Assembly (NCBI RefSeq): GCF_011745145.1 | Contig: NZ_CP050191.1 | Span: 3,382,704-3,446,703 of the forward strand | Direction: 5' to 3' | Origin: Mycobacterium sp. DL440 | GTDB taxonomy: Bacteria > Actinomycetota > Actinomycetes > Mycobacteriales > Mycobacteriaceae | DNA: 64,000 nt | In this document: piece after piece, positions 45,945 through 56,195 of the stretch | Layout: every line of letters begins with the position of its first letter | Position numbering within the stretch: position 1 is the stretch's first letter | Made by a program: the position numbers and the translations under genes | Notes under the pieces: model-generated | What the model saw: the letters and a program-made list of their open reading frames with translations, nothing else | Told to the model about the DNA's origin: nothing | The model's database searches: none

Positions 45945-45948
45945 CCGC

Positions 45949-46674
45949 TCAGACCACCTTCGTGGTGCCGTACCAGGCGAGTACCGCCTCGGATTCGTCG
46001 GTGGAGCGGGTCAGCACCGCATAGGACCGGATGAACGACTGCCCCACACAGCCGTCGATCTTCACCCGGAAGTTGCTGATCATCACCCACGGTTCGGTGC
46101 CCTTGAACTCCTTCTTGGCCACCGGGATGAGGTTGATGATCCCGGGTTTGAGACCGATCGTGATGCCGCCGCCGATGTTCGCGCCGACCCCCGGCAGGAT
46201 GCCCTCGGGCCAGGGCGAGACCATATCGGTGCCGAGAATCCCGATGGAGCTGTTGATGCCGGCGGTGCCGCTCAACGACACACCGTTGGACGTGCTCATG
46301 TCGATGCCGCAGCCAATCTGGTAGCCGGCCTCCAGCTTGCCCTGCGGCTCGTCACCGCCGGGTCCGGCCATGGCTCCGCGGTAGGTTCCGCCGACGACGT
46401 ATTCGCGGGACGAAATCGCTGTGGTCAGCGGTGGCACCACGGCCTGCGTCTCGTCGGAGGCCGACGCCGTCAGGTTCCAGCCGTCCGGGGTCTTGAGGTG
46501 GGCCGGCGGGGTCGACTCGACCAGGTCGGCGGCGGCCGGTTCACCCGGTGCGGGCACCACATCGGCGACGACCTCGACCACGGGAGCGACGACGGGATCG
46601 GCCCAGGCCTGTGCGACCGACGCCGCGCAGGCCACAGACACGGCGGTGAGCAGTCCCAACGAGCGAATCAACAC
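45949..46674 (-). CDS. MspA-family porin
   Basis: A 241-aa secreted protein. A signal peptide (SLGLLTAVSVACAASVAQAWADP) is followed by a Pro/Ala/Val linker and an MspA-type domain. AGPGGDEPQGKLEAGYQIG closely follows the MspA pattern, with later GILPGVGANIGGG and SNFRVKIDGCVGQSFIRSYAVL. Unlike MspA it has two cysteines (QIGCG, DGCVG) that could form a disulfide. GTG 46674 has GAGAGG six bases upstream. It should form an outer-membrane (mycomembrane) channel for small hydrophilic solutes. Confidence 0.82.
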   Translation of the reverse strand: MLIRSLGLLTAVSVACAASVAQAWADPVVAPVVEVVADVVPAPGEPAAADLVESTPPAHLKTPDGWNLTASASDETQAVVPPLTTAISSREYVVGGTYRGAMAGPGGDEPQGKLEAGYQIGCGIDMSTSNGVSLSGTAGINSSIGILGTDMVSPWPEGILPGVGANIGGGITIGLKPGIINLIPVAKKEFKGTEPWVMISNFRVKIDGCVGQSFIRSYAVLTRSTDESEAVLAWYGTTKVV

Positions 46675-46751
46675 AGGCGGCCTCTCGTTGCAGTCCCCCG
46701 CGGGAACAAGACTGCCTATGTACTTACCGGACCGTTGCAGCAGACCGGCAC

Positions 46752-47600
46752 TCAGGTGGGCATTTTCAGGACGAATCCACACTCGAGCGCCACCCAGCAG
46801 GCGCCGTCAGGACCGATCGCCAACCCGTGCGGTTCACTGCCGGACGGCAGGTCGATGGTCACCACCTCGCCGTCGCCGCTGATCCGCGCGATCTGGTCGG
46901 CGCCCCACAGACTGACCCACACTCCGTCGGTCGGGTCGGCAACCACCGCGTGCGGTTTGCCCGGCAGGTCCAACTCCTGGATCGCGTCGCGGACCGGGAT
47001 CCTGCCCACCTTGTCCGCGCGGATCTCGGTGAACCACACGGCGTCGTCATGGGTGGCCGCGATGCCGACCGGACCTGCTGCGGCAGTGGGTAATTCGCGC
47101 ACCGAGAGGGCTCCGTCGGCGGTCAGCCGGCCCACCGAGCCGGTCTCGTTGAGCGTGAACCACAACGCATCGTCGGGCCCCTTGGTGATCATCGACGGCA
47201 TTCCGCCGACCGTGGCCGCGGTGCTGATCTCACCATCGGTGTTGATCCGGCCGATCTCGCCCGACGCCATCGTGGTGAACCACATGGCGCCGTCGGGTCC
47301 CGCGGTGATGCCGAACGGCGAACTGCCCTCGGGCAATTCGAACGAACTCAACTCGCCGGCCGTGGTGATCCGACCGATGCGATCGTCGCCGGAGCGGGTG
47401 AACCACAGGGCTCCGTCCGGTCCTGCCGCGATGATCGACGGACGCGCGCACTCTCCGACCGGGTATGTGGTCACCTCGCCGGCGGCCGAGACCCGGGCGA
47501 CGGCGCCACTGTGCACCAGGGTCACCCACATCGCGCCGTCGCTTCCGGCTGCCAGCGCGTACGGTCCGCCGTCGAGCCGAACTTTGAGCGCGTTACTCAA
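46752..47600 (-). CDS. Virginiamycin B lyase-like beta-propeller (Vgb)
   Basis: A 282-aa propeller with about six repeats of the type GPDGALWFT...GRI. This fits streptogramin B lyases, which linearise group B streptogramins. The C-terminal SEPHGLAIGPDGACWVALE keeps the His and Glu expected near the active site of Vgb enzymes, though exact catalytic equivalence is not proven here. Its ATG overlaps the glgP stop by four bases, so it is translated with glycogen phosphorylase. It may confer intrinsic streptogramin resistance or act on another lactone. Confidence 0.8.
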   Translation of the reverse strand: MSNALKVRLDGGPYALAAGSDGAMWVTLVHSGAVARVSAAGEVTTYPVGECARPSIIAAGPDGALWFTRSGDDRIGRITTAGELSSFELPEGSSPFGITAGPDGAMWFTTMASGEIGRINTDGEISTAATVGGMPSMITKGPDDALWFTLNETGSVGRLTADGALSVRELPTAAAGPVGIAATHDDAVWFTEIRADKVGRIPVRDAIQELDLPGKPHAVVADPTDGVWVSLWGADQIARISGDGEVVTIDLPSGSEPHGLAIGPDGACWVALECGFVLKMPT

Positions 47601-50227
47601 GCCAGTGCCACCAGGCCCAGCTCGTTGTCGGCGGTCAACAGCCGATGGTGCGGCAACACCCGGACGGTGTAACCCACCGGGCCGGCCACCGGCAACGGCG
47701 TGCTGGTGGAGAACACCTCGGTCCCGTCGTCGGCAGACGCGGTGTGCGTCATCGGCACGGTCACCGGATTCACGATCACATCGCCGGCGTCAACCCGCCC
47801 CAGCACCGCCTGCACCGTGACCTCGTCGGGCCGCAGGCCGGCCAGCTGCACAGTGGCGGTGAGTGTGAGCTGTGATCCCAACAACGGGGTGTCGGGCAGA
47901 CCGTAGCTGTCCACATCGGTGATCTGGATCTTCGGCCACGCATCCTCTGCACGACGCCGGTACTCGGCCAGTTCCCGGGCCGCGCCGAACGGCTCACCCG
48001 AGGTGGCCTCGACGGTCGCGCGCAGCGACAGGGCCGCCGGCACGTAGTACTTCTCGGTGTAGTCCCGCACCATGCGTGAGGCCAGCACCTTCGGACCCAA
48101 AACCTGCAGCGTGTGGCGCACCATCTCGACCCAGCGGGTCGGGACGCCCTCGTCGTCGCGCTCGTAGAACTTGGGCGTGACCGCAAGCTCGAGCAGGTCG
48201 TACAGGGCGGCGGCCTCCAGATCGTCGCGGCGGCCCTCGTCGTCCACCCCGTCGGCGGTCGGGATCTCCCATCCGTTCTCGCCGTCGTACCACTCGTCCC
48301 ACCAGCCGTCCCTGATGGACAGATTCAACCCGCCGTTGAGTGCGCTCTTCATTCCCGACGTGCCGCACGCCTCCAAGGGCCGCAACGGATTGTTGAGCCA
48401 CACGTCGCAGCCCCAGTACAACAACCGGGCCATCGACATGTCGTAATCAGGCAGGAACGCGATGCGATGGCGTACCTCCGGGCGGTCGGCGAACCGCACG
48501 ATCTGTTGGATCAGCGCCTTGCCACCGTCGTCGGCCGGATGCGACTTGCCGGCCACGATCAGCTGCACCGGCCGCAACTCGTCGAGCAGCAATTTCTCCA
48601 GCCGCTCCGGGTCGCGCAGCATCAGCGTCAACCGCTTGTAGGTTGGCACCCGCCGGGCGAATCCGACTGTCAGCACCGAAGGATCGAAAGCCGTTGCAAT
48701 CCAGCCCAGTTCAGCTTCGGACGCACCGCGCTCCAGCCAGGAACGTCGTAACCGGGCGCGCACGTCGGCGATCAGCGTCTCGCGCAACTGCGATCGGATC
48801 GACCACATGTGGCCCGGGTCGACTTCCTGCAGGCGTTCCCACACCGCCGGCTCCGCGGCCTCGGAACCGATCAGCTCGCGGCCCAGCGCCAACCACTGCG
48901 GCGCCGCCCAGGTCGGGGCATGCACACCGTTGGTGATCGAGCCGATCGGCACCTCGGCCTGGTCGAATCCCGGCCACAGCTCGTTGAACATGCCCCGGCT
49001 GACCCGACCGTGCAACAGCGACACCCCGTTGGCCCGCTGCGCCAGCCGCAGACCCATGTGCGCCATGTTGAACTTCGACGGATCGTCCTCGGCACCGAAG
49101 GCGACAACCCGCTCCAGCGGAACCCCGGGCAGAAGGCGACTGTCGGGCGGTCCGCTCCATTGATGCTCTTCGCGCGAGCGCTCATCGGCTGGGCTGCCGA
49201 AGTAGCGCCTGATCATCTCGACCGGGAACCGGTCGATCCCGGCGGGCACGGGGGTGTGGGTGGTGAACACCGTCGAGGAACGCACCACGGTCAATGCGGT
49301 GTCAAAACCCAGCCCCGCCGCGACCAGCTCGCGGATACGTTCCACGCCGAGGAAGCCGGCGTGACCCTCGTTCATGTGGAAAACCTCAGGGGCAGGAAGG
49401 TTTTCGATCTCGGAGAACGCGCGGATCGCCCGGACTCCGCCGATGCCCGCCAGGATCTCCTGCTTGATCCGGTGTTCTTGGTCGCCGCCGTAGAGCCGGT
49501 CGGTGACCCCGCGCAGGTCGTGCTCGTTCTCCGGAACATCGGAATCGAGCAGGAGCAGCGGCACCCGGCCCACCTGGGCTACCCAGACCCGGGCCCGCAG
49601 TTCACGGGCGTCCGGCAACGCCAACTCGACCAGTACCGGCGCTCCGGACGCGTCAGTGAGCAGGCGCAACGGCAGCCCCTGCGGGTCCAGCGACGGGTAG
49701 GTCTCGTGCTGCCACCCGTCGGCGGTCAGGGACTGCCGGAAGTAACCCGAGCGGTAGTACAGGCCCACCGCGATCAATGGCAGTCCCAGATCCGACGCGG
49801 ATTTCAGATGGTCTCCGGCCAGGATGCCCAGACCGCCCGAATAGTTGGGCAGCACCTCGGCGACACCGAACTCCATCGAGAAGTACGCGATGCCCTTTGG
49901 TAGGGGCGCCTCCATCTCGCCGCTTCCGTCCTGCTGCTGGTACCACAACGGACGGCTCAGATAGTCGTCCAGATCCGCGGCCAGCTCGTCGAGCCGGCCC
50001 AGAAACGATTCGTCGCCGGCCAGCTCGTCGAGCCGTTGCGGACTGACCGCCCCCAACAACGCGACCGGGTCACCGTTGGTCTGCTGCCACAGCTCGGAAT
50101 CGAGCACAGCAAACAGATCCTGGGTGGGCTTGTGCCACGACCAGCGCAGGTTGATCGACAGCCGTTCCAGCGCCGCCAACCGCTCGGGAAGGTGCGCGCG
50201 GACGGTGAACCTTCTGAGGGCTTTCAC
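47597..50227 (-). CDS. glgP: Alpha-glucan (glycogen) phosphorylase
   Basis: An 876-aa GT35 phosphorylase that releases glucose-1-phosphate from alpha-1,4-glucan. It starts MKALRRFTVRAHLPERLAAL (GTG 50227; earlier in-frame start 50248 gives non-family residues). NYSGGLGILAGDHLKSASDLG, ACGTSGMKSALNGGLNLSIRDGWWDEW and the VAGKSHPADD region are typical of the actinobacterial type. It corresponds to Rv1328. It is divergent from glgE over about 200 bases, a shared promoter zone. Confidence 0.95.
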   Translation of the reverse strand: MKALRRFTVRAHLPERLAALERLSINLRWSWHKPTQDLFAVLDSELWQQTNGDPVALLGAVSPQRLDELAGDESFLGRLDELAADLDDYLSRPLWYQQQDGSGEMEAPLPKGIAYFSMEFGVAEVLPNYSGGLGILAGDHLKSASDLGLPLIAVGLYYRSGYFRQSLTADGWQHETYPSLDPQGLPLRLLTDASGAPVLVELALPDARELRARVWVAQVGRVPLLLLDSDVPENEHDLRGVTDRLYGGDQEHRIKQEILAGIGGVRAIRAFSEIENLPAPEVFHMNEGHAGFLGVERIRELVAAGLGFDTALTVVRSSTVFTTHTPVPAGIDRFPVEMIRRYFGSPADERSREEHQWSGPPDSRLLPGVPLERVVAFGAEDDPSKFNMAHMGLRLAQRANGVSLLHGRVSRGMFNELWPGFDQAEVPIGSITNGVHAPTWAAPQWLALGRELIGSEAAEPAVWERLQEVDPGHMWSIRSQLRETLIADVRARLRRSWLERGASEAELGWIATAFDPSVLTVGFARRVPTYKRLTLMLRDPERLEKLLLDELRPVQLIVAGKSHPADDGGKALIQQIVRFADRPEVRHRIAFLPDYDMSMARLLYWGCDVWLNNPLRPLEACGTSGMKSALNGGLNLSIRDGWWDEWYDGENGWEIPTADGVDDEGRRDDLEAAALYDLLELAVTPKFYERDDEGVPTRWVEMVRHTLQVLGPKVLASRMVRDYTEKYYVPAALSLRATVEATSGEPFGAARELAEYRRRAEDAWPKIQITDVDSYGLPDTPLLGSQLTLTATVQLAGLRPDEVTVQAVLGRVDAGDVIVNPVTVPMTHTASADDGTEVFSTSTPLPVAGPVGYTVRVLPHHRLLTADNELGLVALA

Positions 50228-50427
50228 GCGACCCAACCTTACTGACAATTCCGTTTCGTGCAGCGATGAGCGATACCCGCACGGACGGTGTTATCCCCCT
50301 ACAAGCGGCGGTCGCGCCGCGCTTAACGCCCGCGAGATTGGGCAGCCCACTACGGTGGGTATCAGACGCGACAAGGTGAGCGAACGAGAGACAGCCGCTT
50401 GATCGAGACGACGTGAGGAGTGGATGG

Positions 50428-52524
50428 GTGGCCGGTCGTATCGGAATCGACGATGTCGCGCCTGTGATCTTCGGCGGACAGTTCCCGGCAAAAGCCGTCG
50501 TCGGCGAGGTGGTGCCGGTAAAAGCCACCGTCTGGCGCGAGGGCCATGACGCGGTCGCGGCCACCCTGGTGGTGCGGTATCTCGGTACCGAATACCCGCG
50601 GCTGGCCACCGGACCCGGCACCGCGCCAGTACCGATGTCGATCGACACCGTATTGCCGGCCAACCCTGCGGTGCGCCAGCCACAACGCATAAAGCCGCAG
50701 GCCCTGCCCATGTCCACCGGACACACCCCCGATGTCTTCCACGGCCAGTTCACGCCCGACACCGTCGGCCTGTGGACCTACCGGGTCGACGGCTGGGGCG
50801 ATCCGCTGGCCACCTGGAGGCATTCGGTCGAAGCCAAGCTCGGCGCCGGTCAGAGCGAGGCCGAGTTGTCCAACGACCTTCTGGTCGGGGCGCGCCTGCT
50901 CGAGCGTGCCGCCGCCGGGGTGCCCCGCAAACTGCGCGATCCGCTGATCGAGGCCGCCGCGGCACTGCGCACCCCCGGGGACCCGTTCCGGCGCGCCGGG
51001 GTCGCCCTGTCCGAAGAGGTCACCGAGCTGCTCGAGCAGTACCCGCTACGCGAGTTGGTCACGCGCGGTGAGCAATACGGTGTCTGGGTGGATCGGCCGC
51101 TGGCCCGGTTCTCCTCGTGGTACGAAATGTTCCCGCGGTCCACCGGCGGCTGGGACAAGGCCGGGCATCCGGTACACGGGACGTTTGCCACGGCCGCCGA
51201 GCAGCTCCCCCGGATCGCCCGCATGGGTTTCAACATCGTCTATCTGCCGCCCATCCATCCGATCGGCAAGGTGCATCGCAAGGGACCCAACAACGCGGTC
51301 ACCGCCGCGCCGGACGACGTCGGGTCGCCGTGGGCCATCGGCAGCGACGAGGGCGGCCACGATGCGGTGCATCCCGCACTCGGCACGATCGACGACTTCG
51401 ACGCCTTCGTGGCCGCCGCCCGGAAGCAGGGCGTCGAGGTGGCACTCGATCTTGCGCTGCAGTGCGCGCCTGATCATCCATGGGCCGCAACGCATCCGGA
51501 GTGGTTCACGGTGCTGCCCGACGGCACCATCGCCTACGCGGAGAACCCGCCCAAGAAGTACCAGGACATCTACCCGCTCAACTTCGACAACGATCCCGCC
51601 GGGCTGTACCACGAGGTACTACGGGTCGTACGCTTCTGGATCTCGCACGGCGTCAAGGTCTTTCGTGTGGACAATCCGCACACCAAACCGCCGAACTTCT
51701 GGGTCTGGCTGATTTCCGAGGTGAAGAACGAAGATCCGGACGTCCTGTTCCTGTCCGAGGCGTTCACCCGGCCGGCCCGGCTCTACGGGTTGGCCAAACG
51801 CGGTTTCACCCAGTCCTACACGTATTTCACCTGGCGCACCAACAAGTGGGAACTCACCGAATTCGGCAACGAGATCACCGCCAACGCCGACAGCGCACGG
51901 CCCAGTCTGTGGGTCAACACCCCCGATATCCTGCACGAGTCGCTGCAACACGGTGGTCCCGGCATGTTCGCGATCCGCGCGGTGCTGGCCGCGACCATGA
52001 GCCCGTCGTGGGGCATGTATTCGGGTTTCGAACTGTTCGAGCACCGAGCCGTCCGAGAGGGCAGCGAGGAGTATCTGGACTCCGAGAAATACGAGCTGCG
52101 TCCGCGTGACTTCGCGGCGGCGATAGCCGAAGGCCGTTCGCTCGAACCGTTCGTGTCCCGCCTCAACGAGATCCGGCGCCTGCACCCGGCCCTGCGCCAG
52201 CTCCGTACTCTCACCTTCCACCACGTCGACAACGACGCACTACTCGCCTACAGCAAGTTCGACCCGATCACCGGAGACACCGTGCTCGTGGTGGTCACGC
52301 TCAACGCGTTCGGCCCGGAAGAAGCCATGTTGTGGTTGAACATGGAGGCACTGGGTATGGAATCGCATGACCGGTTCTGGGTACGCGATGAGATCACCGG
52401 CGAGGAATACCAGTGGGGACAGTCGAATTACGTTCGCATCGATCCCGCCAAGGCGGTGGCGCATGTGCTGAACATGCCGCTCGTACCCTATGAGCAACGA
52501 CTGGGCTTGCTACGCAGGGAATGA
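50428..52524 (+). CDS. glgE: Maltosyltransferase GlgE
   Basis: A 698-aa GH13_3 enzyme that transfers maltose from maltose-1-phosphate to alpha-glucan. The catalytic nucleophile is Asp415 ([10 protein letters not shown]) and the acid/base Glu444 (FLSEAF); NTPDIL follows. It has the N-terminal domain [12 protein letters not shown] and the helical bundle of this family. GTG 50428 has GAGGAG eight bases upstream; GTG 50413 is an alternative. glgB follows seven bases later. The 50228-50427 region is a divergent promoter for glgP and glgE. Confidence 0.95.
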   Translation: MAGRIGIDDVAPVIFGGQFPAKAVVGEVVPVKATVWREGHDAVAATLVVRYLGTEYPRLATGPGTAPVPMSIDTVLPANPAVRQPQRIKPQALPMSTGHTPDVFHGQFTPDTVGLWTYRVDGWGDPLATWRHSVEAKLGAGQSEAELSNDLLVGARLLERAAAGVPRKLRDPLIEAAAALRTPGDPFRRAGVALSEEVTELLEQYPLRELVTRGEQYGVWVDRPLARFSSWYEMFPRSTGGWDKAGHPVHGTFATAAEQLPRIARMGFNIVYLPPIHPIGKVHRKGPNNAVTAAPDDVGSPWAIGSDEGGHDAVHPALGTIDDFDAFVAAARKQGVEVALDLALQCAPDHPWAATHPEWFTVLPDGTIAYAENPPKKYQDIYPLNFDNDPAGLYHEVLRVVRFWISHGVKVFRVDNPHTKPPNFWVWLISEVKNEDPDVLFLSEAFTRPARLYGLAKRGFTQSYTYFTWRTNKWELTEFGNEITANADSARPSLWVNTPDILHESLQHGGPGMFAIRAVLAATMSPSWGMYSGFELFEHRAVREGSEEYLDSEKYELRPRDFAAAIAEGRSLEPFVSRLNEIRRLHPALRQLRTLTFHHVDNDALLAYSKFDPITGDTVLVVVTLNAFGPEEAMLWLNMEALGMESHDRFWVRDEITGEEYQWGQSNYVRIDPAKAVAHVLNMPLVPYEQRLGLLRRE

Positions 52525-52531
52525 GAACACG

Positions 52532-54739
52532 ATGACTAGAAGTAACCACCTCGCCGACAGGCATCTGCGGCCCGACCCATCGGACATCCAGCGGCTGCTC
52601 ATCGGGCAGCACCACGATCCGCATTCGGTGCTCGGCGCCCACGAATACAGCGGCCGCACCGTGATCCGGGCCTTCCGGCCACACGCCTCCAAGGTCGTCG
52701 CGGTGATCGGCGGTGACCGATTCCCCTTGCAGCACATCGACTCCGGGCTTTTCGCGGTGTCCGTTCCGTTCACCAAACTGGCCGACTACCGGCTGGAGAT
52801 CGGCTATCCGGGCGCCGACGAATCGATCTTCACCCACACCACCGCCGATGCCTACCGCTTCCTGCCCACGCTCGGCGAACTCGACCTGCACCTGTTCGCC
52901 GAGGGCCGCCACGAACGCCTGTGGGAGATCCTGGGCGCACATCGGCGCAGCTTCACCACCCCCGACGGGGTCGTCGAAGGCGTGTCGTTCGCAGTGTGGG
53001 CACCGAATGCCAAGGGCATCAGCGTGATCGGTGACTTCAATCACTGGGACGGTAACGAGGCGCAGATGCGGGCGCTGGGCTCGTCAGGCGTCTGGGAATT
53101 GTTCTGGCCCGGGTTTCCGCCCGACGGCCTGTACAAGTTCCGAATCCACGGCGCGGGCGGCGTCACCGCAGACCGTGCCGACCCGATGGCGTTCGCTACC
53201 GAGGTGCCGCCGCAAACCGCATCCCGGGTCACCGCCAGCTCCTACACCTGGTCCGACGGCAAGTGGATGACCCGGCGCGCGGCACAGAATCCGGTATTCG
53301 AACCGATGAGCACCTACGAGGTGCACCTGATGTCCTGGCGTCCCGGGCTCAGTTACCGGCAGCTCGCCACCGAGCTCACCGAATACGTTGTGGAACAGGG
53401 TTTCACCCACGTCGAACTGCTCCCGGTGGCGGAGCATCCGTTCGGCGGATCGTGGGGCTATCAGGTCACGTCCTACTACGCCCCGACCTCCCGGTTGGGA
53501 AGCCCTGACGACTTCCGGTACCTGGTGGATTCACTGCACCGCGCCGGGATCGGGGTGATCGTCGACTGGGTGCCGGCCCATTTCCCCAAAGACGCCTGGG
53601 CCCTTGGGCGCTTTGACGGCACCCCGCTCTACGAGCATTCCGACCCGCGCCGTGGCGAGCAGCTTGACTGGGGCACTTACGTTTTCGACTTCGGCCGGCC
53701 CGAGGTGCGCAACTTCCTGGTCGCCAACGCGTTGTACTGGCTGCAGGAGTACCACGTCGACGGCCTGCGCGTGGACGCGGTCGCCTCGATGCTCTACCTC
53801 GACTACTCCCGCCCAGAGGGCGGCTGGACGCCGAACATCCTCGGTGGCCGGGAGAACCTGGAAGCGGTGCAGTTCCTGCAGGAGATGAACGCCACCGTGC
53901 ACAAGGTGACTCCGGGAATCGTCACCATCGCCGAGGAGTCGACCTCCTGGCCCGGTGTCACCCGCCCGACCAACCTTGGCGGCCTTGGTTTCTCGATGAA
54001 GTGGAACATGGGCTGGATGAACGACACGCTGGACTACGTCAGCCATGATCCGGTGCACCGCAGCTATCACCATCACGAGATGACGTTCTCGATGCTGTAC
54101 GCCTTCAGTGAGAACTACGTGCTGCCGATCAGCCACGACGAGGTCGTGCACGGCAAGGGCACGCTGTGGGGCCGGATGCCCGGCGACGATCACGCCAAGG
54201 CCGCCGGCTTGCGCAGCCTGCTGGCCTATCAGTGGGCCCACCCGGGTAAGCAACTGCTGTTCATGGGGCAGGAATTCGGACAGCGGGCCGAATGGTCAGA
54301 GGAACGCGGGCTGGACTGGTTCCAGCTCGACGAGCAGGGCTTCTCCGGCGGCGTGCAACGGTTGGTGCGCGATCTCAACGGGATCTACCGCCGGCACCCG
54401 GCGTTGTGGAGCCGCGACACCAGCCCCGAGGGCTACTCGTGGATCGATGCGAACGACTCGGCCAACAACGTGCTGAGCTTCCTGCGGTTCGGTGCCGACG
54501 GTTCGGTGCTGGCCTGCGTGGTCAACTTCGCCGGCAGTGAGCACAGCGAGTACCGGCTGGGTCTGCCGCATGCCGGCGACTGGCAGGAGGTGCTCAACAC
54601 CGACGCGACGATCTACAACGGGTCGGGTATCGGGAACTTCGGTGCGGTGCAGGCCACTGACGAACCGTGGCACGGCCGCCCGGCCTCGGCGGTGATGGTG
54701 CTGCCGCCGCTGGCGATGCTGTGGTTCGAGCCCGCCTAG
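52532..54739 (+). CDS. glgB: 1,4-alpha-glucan branching enzyme GlgB
   Basis: A 735-aa GH13 branching enzyme. It has two N-terminal beta domains (CBM48 at about 130-210, [22 protein letters not shown]), then the catalytic barrel with nucleophile Asp415 ([10 protein letters not shown]), acid Glu468 (TIAEEST) and [12 protein letters not shown]. It introduces alpha-1,6 branches and acts with GlgE on methylglucose-free alpha-glucan. ATG 52532 is seven bases after the glgE stop. A strong hairpin follows the stop. Confidence 0.96.
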   Translation: MTRSNHLADRHLRPDPSDIQRLLIGQHHDPHSVLGAHEYSGRTVIRAFRPHASKVVAVIGGDRFPLQHIDSGLFAVSVPFTKLADYRLEIGYPGADESIFTHTTADAYRFLPTLGELDLHLFAEGRHERLWEILGAHRRSFTTPDGVVEGVSFAVWAPNAKGISVIGDFNHWDGNEAQMRALGSSGVWELFWPGFPPDGLYKFRIHGAGGVTADRADPMAFATEVPPQTASRVTASSYTWSDGKWMTRRAAQNPVFEPMSTYEVHLMSWRPGLSYRQLATELTEYVVEQGFTHVELLPVAEHPFGGSWGYQVTSYYAPTSRLGSPDDFRYLVDSLHRAGIGVIVDWVPAHFPKDAWALGRFDGTPLYEHSDPRRGEQLDWGTYVFDFGRPEVRNFLVANALYWLQEYHVDGLRVDAVASMLYLDYSRPEGGWTPNILGGRENLEAVQFLQEMNATVHKVTPGIVTIAEESTSWPGVTRPTNLGGLGFSMKWNMGWMNDTLDYVSHDPVHRSYHHHEMTFSMLYAFSENYVLPISHDEVVHGKGTLWGRMPGDDHAKAAGLRSLLAYQWAHPGKQLLFMGQEFGQRAEWSEERGLDWFQLDEQGFSGGVQRLVRDLNGIYRRHPALWSRDTSPEGYSWIDANDSANNVLSFLRFGADGSVLACVVNFAGSEHSEYRLGLPHAGDWQEVLNTDATIYNGSGIGNFGAVQATDEPWHGRPASAVMVLPPLAMLWFEPA

Positions 54740-54756
54740 TTTGCCCGCGAGCAGAC

Positions 54757-54796
54757 GTAAAACTGCTTCTTTTCGCTCGAAAAGGGGCAGTTTTAC
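54757..54796. terminator. Hairpin terminator after glgB
   Basis: gtaaaactgcttctttt pairs with aaaaggggcagttttac (17 bp, with two G-U pairs) around a 6-base loop. It separates glgB from the convergent thioredoxin-like gene and has A/U-rich stem ends suitable for termination both ways. Confidence 0.8.
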
Positions 54797-54839
54797 TGGG
54801 GGCCCCTCCCGCTTGCGGGGGACTGCTCGGCGAAAGAAA

Positions 54840-55742
54840 TCAGTACAGCGCGTTGGCCAGGTTTCGACGGCCCGCGACGACCTCGGGATCGGCCGGGTCG
54901 AACAGGTCGAACAACTCGATGAGCCGAGTGCGCACCGCGGTCCGGTCGTCGCCCGCCGTGCGCTTGATCAATGCGATCAGCCGATCGAAGGCCGCCGGCA
55001 CGTTTTGAGCCAGCAGCTCGGCGTCAGCAGCGGCGAATGCCGCCTCGATGTCGTCAGGAGCGGCGTCGGCAGCGGCCACCGCATCGGGGCGCTGCGCGCT
55101 CGCCCGCTGCAGGAACGCGATTTGTCGGACCGCGCCCTTGGCCTCGGAATGATTGGGTTGGGCATCGAGAATCGCCTGGTAGGCAGCTGCTGCGGCGTCG
55201 AAGTCGCCGTCGTCCAGGTGAGCCCTGGCCGCAGCCAACTCGGGATCGACCTGCTCCGGCTCATCGTCACCTTCAGCGGATCCGGGCAGCTTGCCCGCGG
55301 TCGCCTCGAGCAGCGAGTCGACCCAGCGACGGAGTTCGTCTGCCGGTTGCGAGCCCTGGAAGCTGGCGATCGGCTGGCCGCCGGCCAGCGCAACGACGGT
55401 GGGCACGCCCTGGATGCCGAACATCTGCGCCACCCGCGGGGTGGTGTCGACGTTGACCAGCGCCAGGGACCACTTGCCGTTGTCGGCGGTAGCCAGACCC
55501 GCCAAGGCGTCCCCCAGGACGGCACTGGAATCGCTACGCGGCGACCACAGCAGCACCACCACTGGTATCTGGCCCGAGCGGACCAACACCTCGGCTTCGA
55601 AGTTGGCTTCGTTGACCTCCGTGACATTCGGGCCGCCGGCCGCGCTGGGGCTGCCACCGGCCGCCGCGGGCCGCTGCTTGAGTGCCGAGAGGTCAACCGC
55701 GCCGGCCAAGGCCGGGCCGACAGAAGGTCGTGGACGAGTCAC
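54840..55742 (-). CDS. Thioredoxin-fold/TPR protein without CXXC (CnoX/YbbN-like)
   Basis: A 300-aa protein (Rv1324-like). An N-terminal thioredoxin domain (about 38-148) has VVVLLWSPRSDSS where CxxC would be, so both redox cysteines are missing. A tetratricopeptide region follows (AAARAHLDDGDFDAAAAAYQAILDAQPNHSEA...). This is the chaperedoxin architecture of CnoX/YbbN, which holds oxidised proteins for chaperones. Redox chemistry is not expected. Convergent with glgB. Confidence 0.88.
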   Translation of the reverse strand: MTRPRPSVGPALAGAVDLSALKQRPAAAGGSPSAAGGPNVTEVNEANFEAEVLVRSGQIPVVVLLWSPRSDSSAVLGDALAGLATADNGKWSLALVNVDTTPRVAQMFGIQGVPTVVALAGGQPIASFQGSQPADELRRWVDSLLEATAGKLPGSAEGDDEPEQVDPELAAARAHLDDGDFDAAAAAYQAILDAQPNHSEAKGAVRQIAFLQRASAQRPDAVAAADAAPDDIEAAFAAADAELLAQNVPAAFDRLIALIKRTAGDDRTAVRTRLIELFDLFDPADPEVVAGRRNLANALY

Positions 55743-55755
55743 GCCACCAAGTCTG

Positions 55756-56139
55756 TCACGTTGATTCGGGCACCGCGCCGGCCGGTTGCGACACCAGCGC
55801 CGAACCGTCCACCGGCGCGAGGCGGACAGTGCGATCAGCCCACATGACGAAGATCACACTGCCCAATGGCACGATGCTGGCCAGCAACGCCAGAATCCAG
55901 GTGCCCACGCCCCACTTGTGGGCGATCCCGACCAACACGGCGGCCACCACGAAGGCGACGAAAACGCCACCGTGGATCGGGCCGAACACCTTCACACCGA
56001 TCTCGGTGCGCGGGCTGCCCAGGTACTTGAAGTACATGCCGACCAGCAGACCGGCCCAGCTCACCGCCTCGGCGAGGGCGATGAGCCGGAACCAGCCGGC
56101 AATCGTGCGCAGGTCGAAGGAGCGTGTCATGGCCGCCAT
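55756..56139 (-). CDS. DUF3817 membrane protein (second copy)
   Basis: A 127-aa membrane protein with three hydrophobic helices. FRLIALAEAVSWAGLLVGMY, GPIHGGVFVAFVVAAVLVG and WILALLASIVPLGSVIFVMWADR are the DUF3817 pattern, with the IHG motif in helix 2. It shares the family with 31279-31641 but is clearly diverged. It lies 13 bases upstream of the thioredoxin-like gene in the same direction. Function unknown. Confidence 0.85.
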   Translation of the reverse strand: MAAMTRSFDLRTIAGWFRLIALAEAVSWAGLLVGMYFKYLGSPRTEIGVKVFGPIHGGVFVAFVVAAVLVGIAHKWGVGTWILALLASIVPLGSVIFVMWADRTVRLAPVDGSALVSQPAGAVPEST

Positions 56140-56195
56140 TGTGCCGGAGCGGAACGCCAGCTACTACACCCTGTCGTTTTTGAGTCGCCGGTTAG

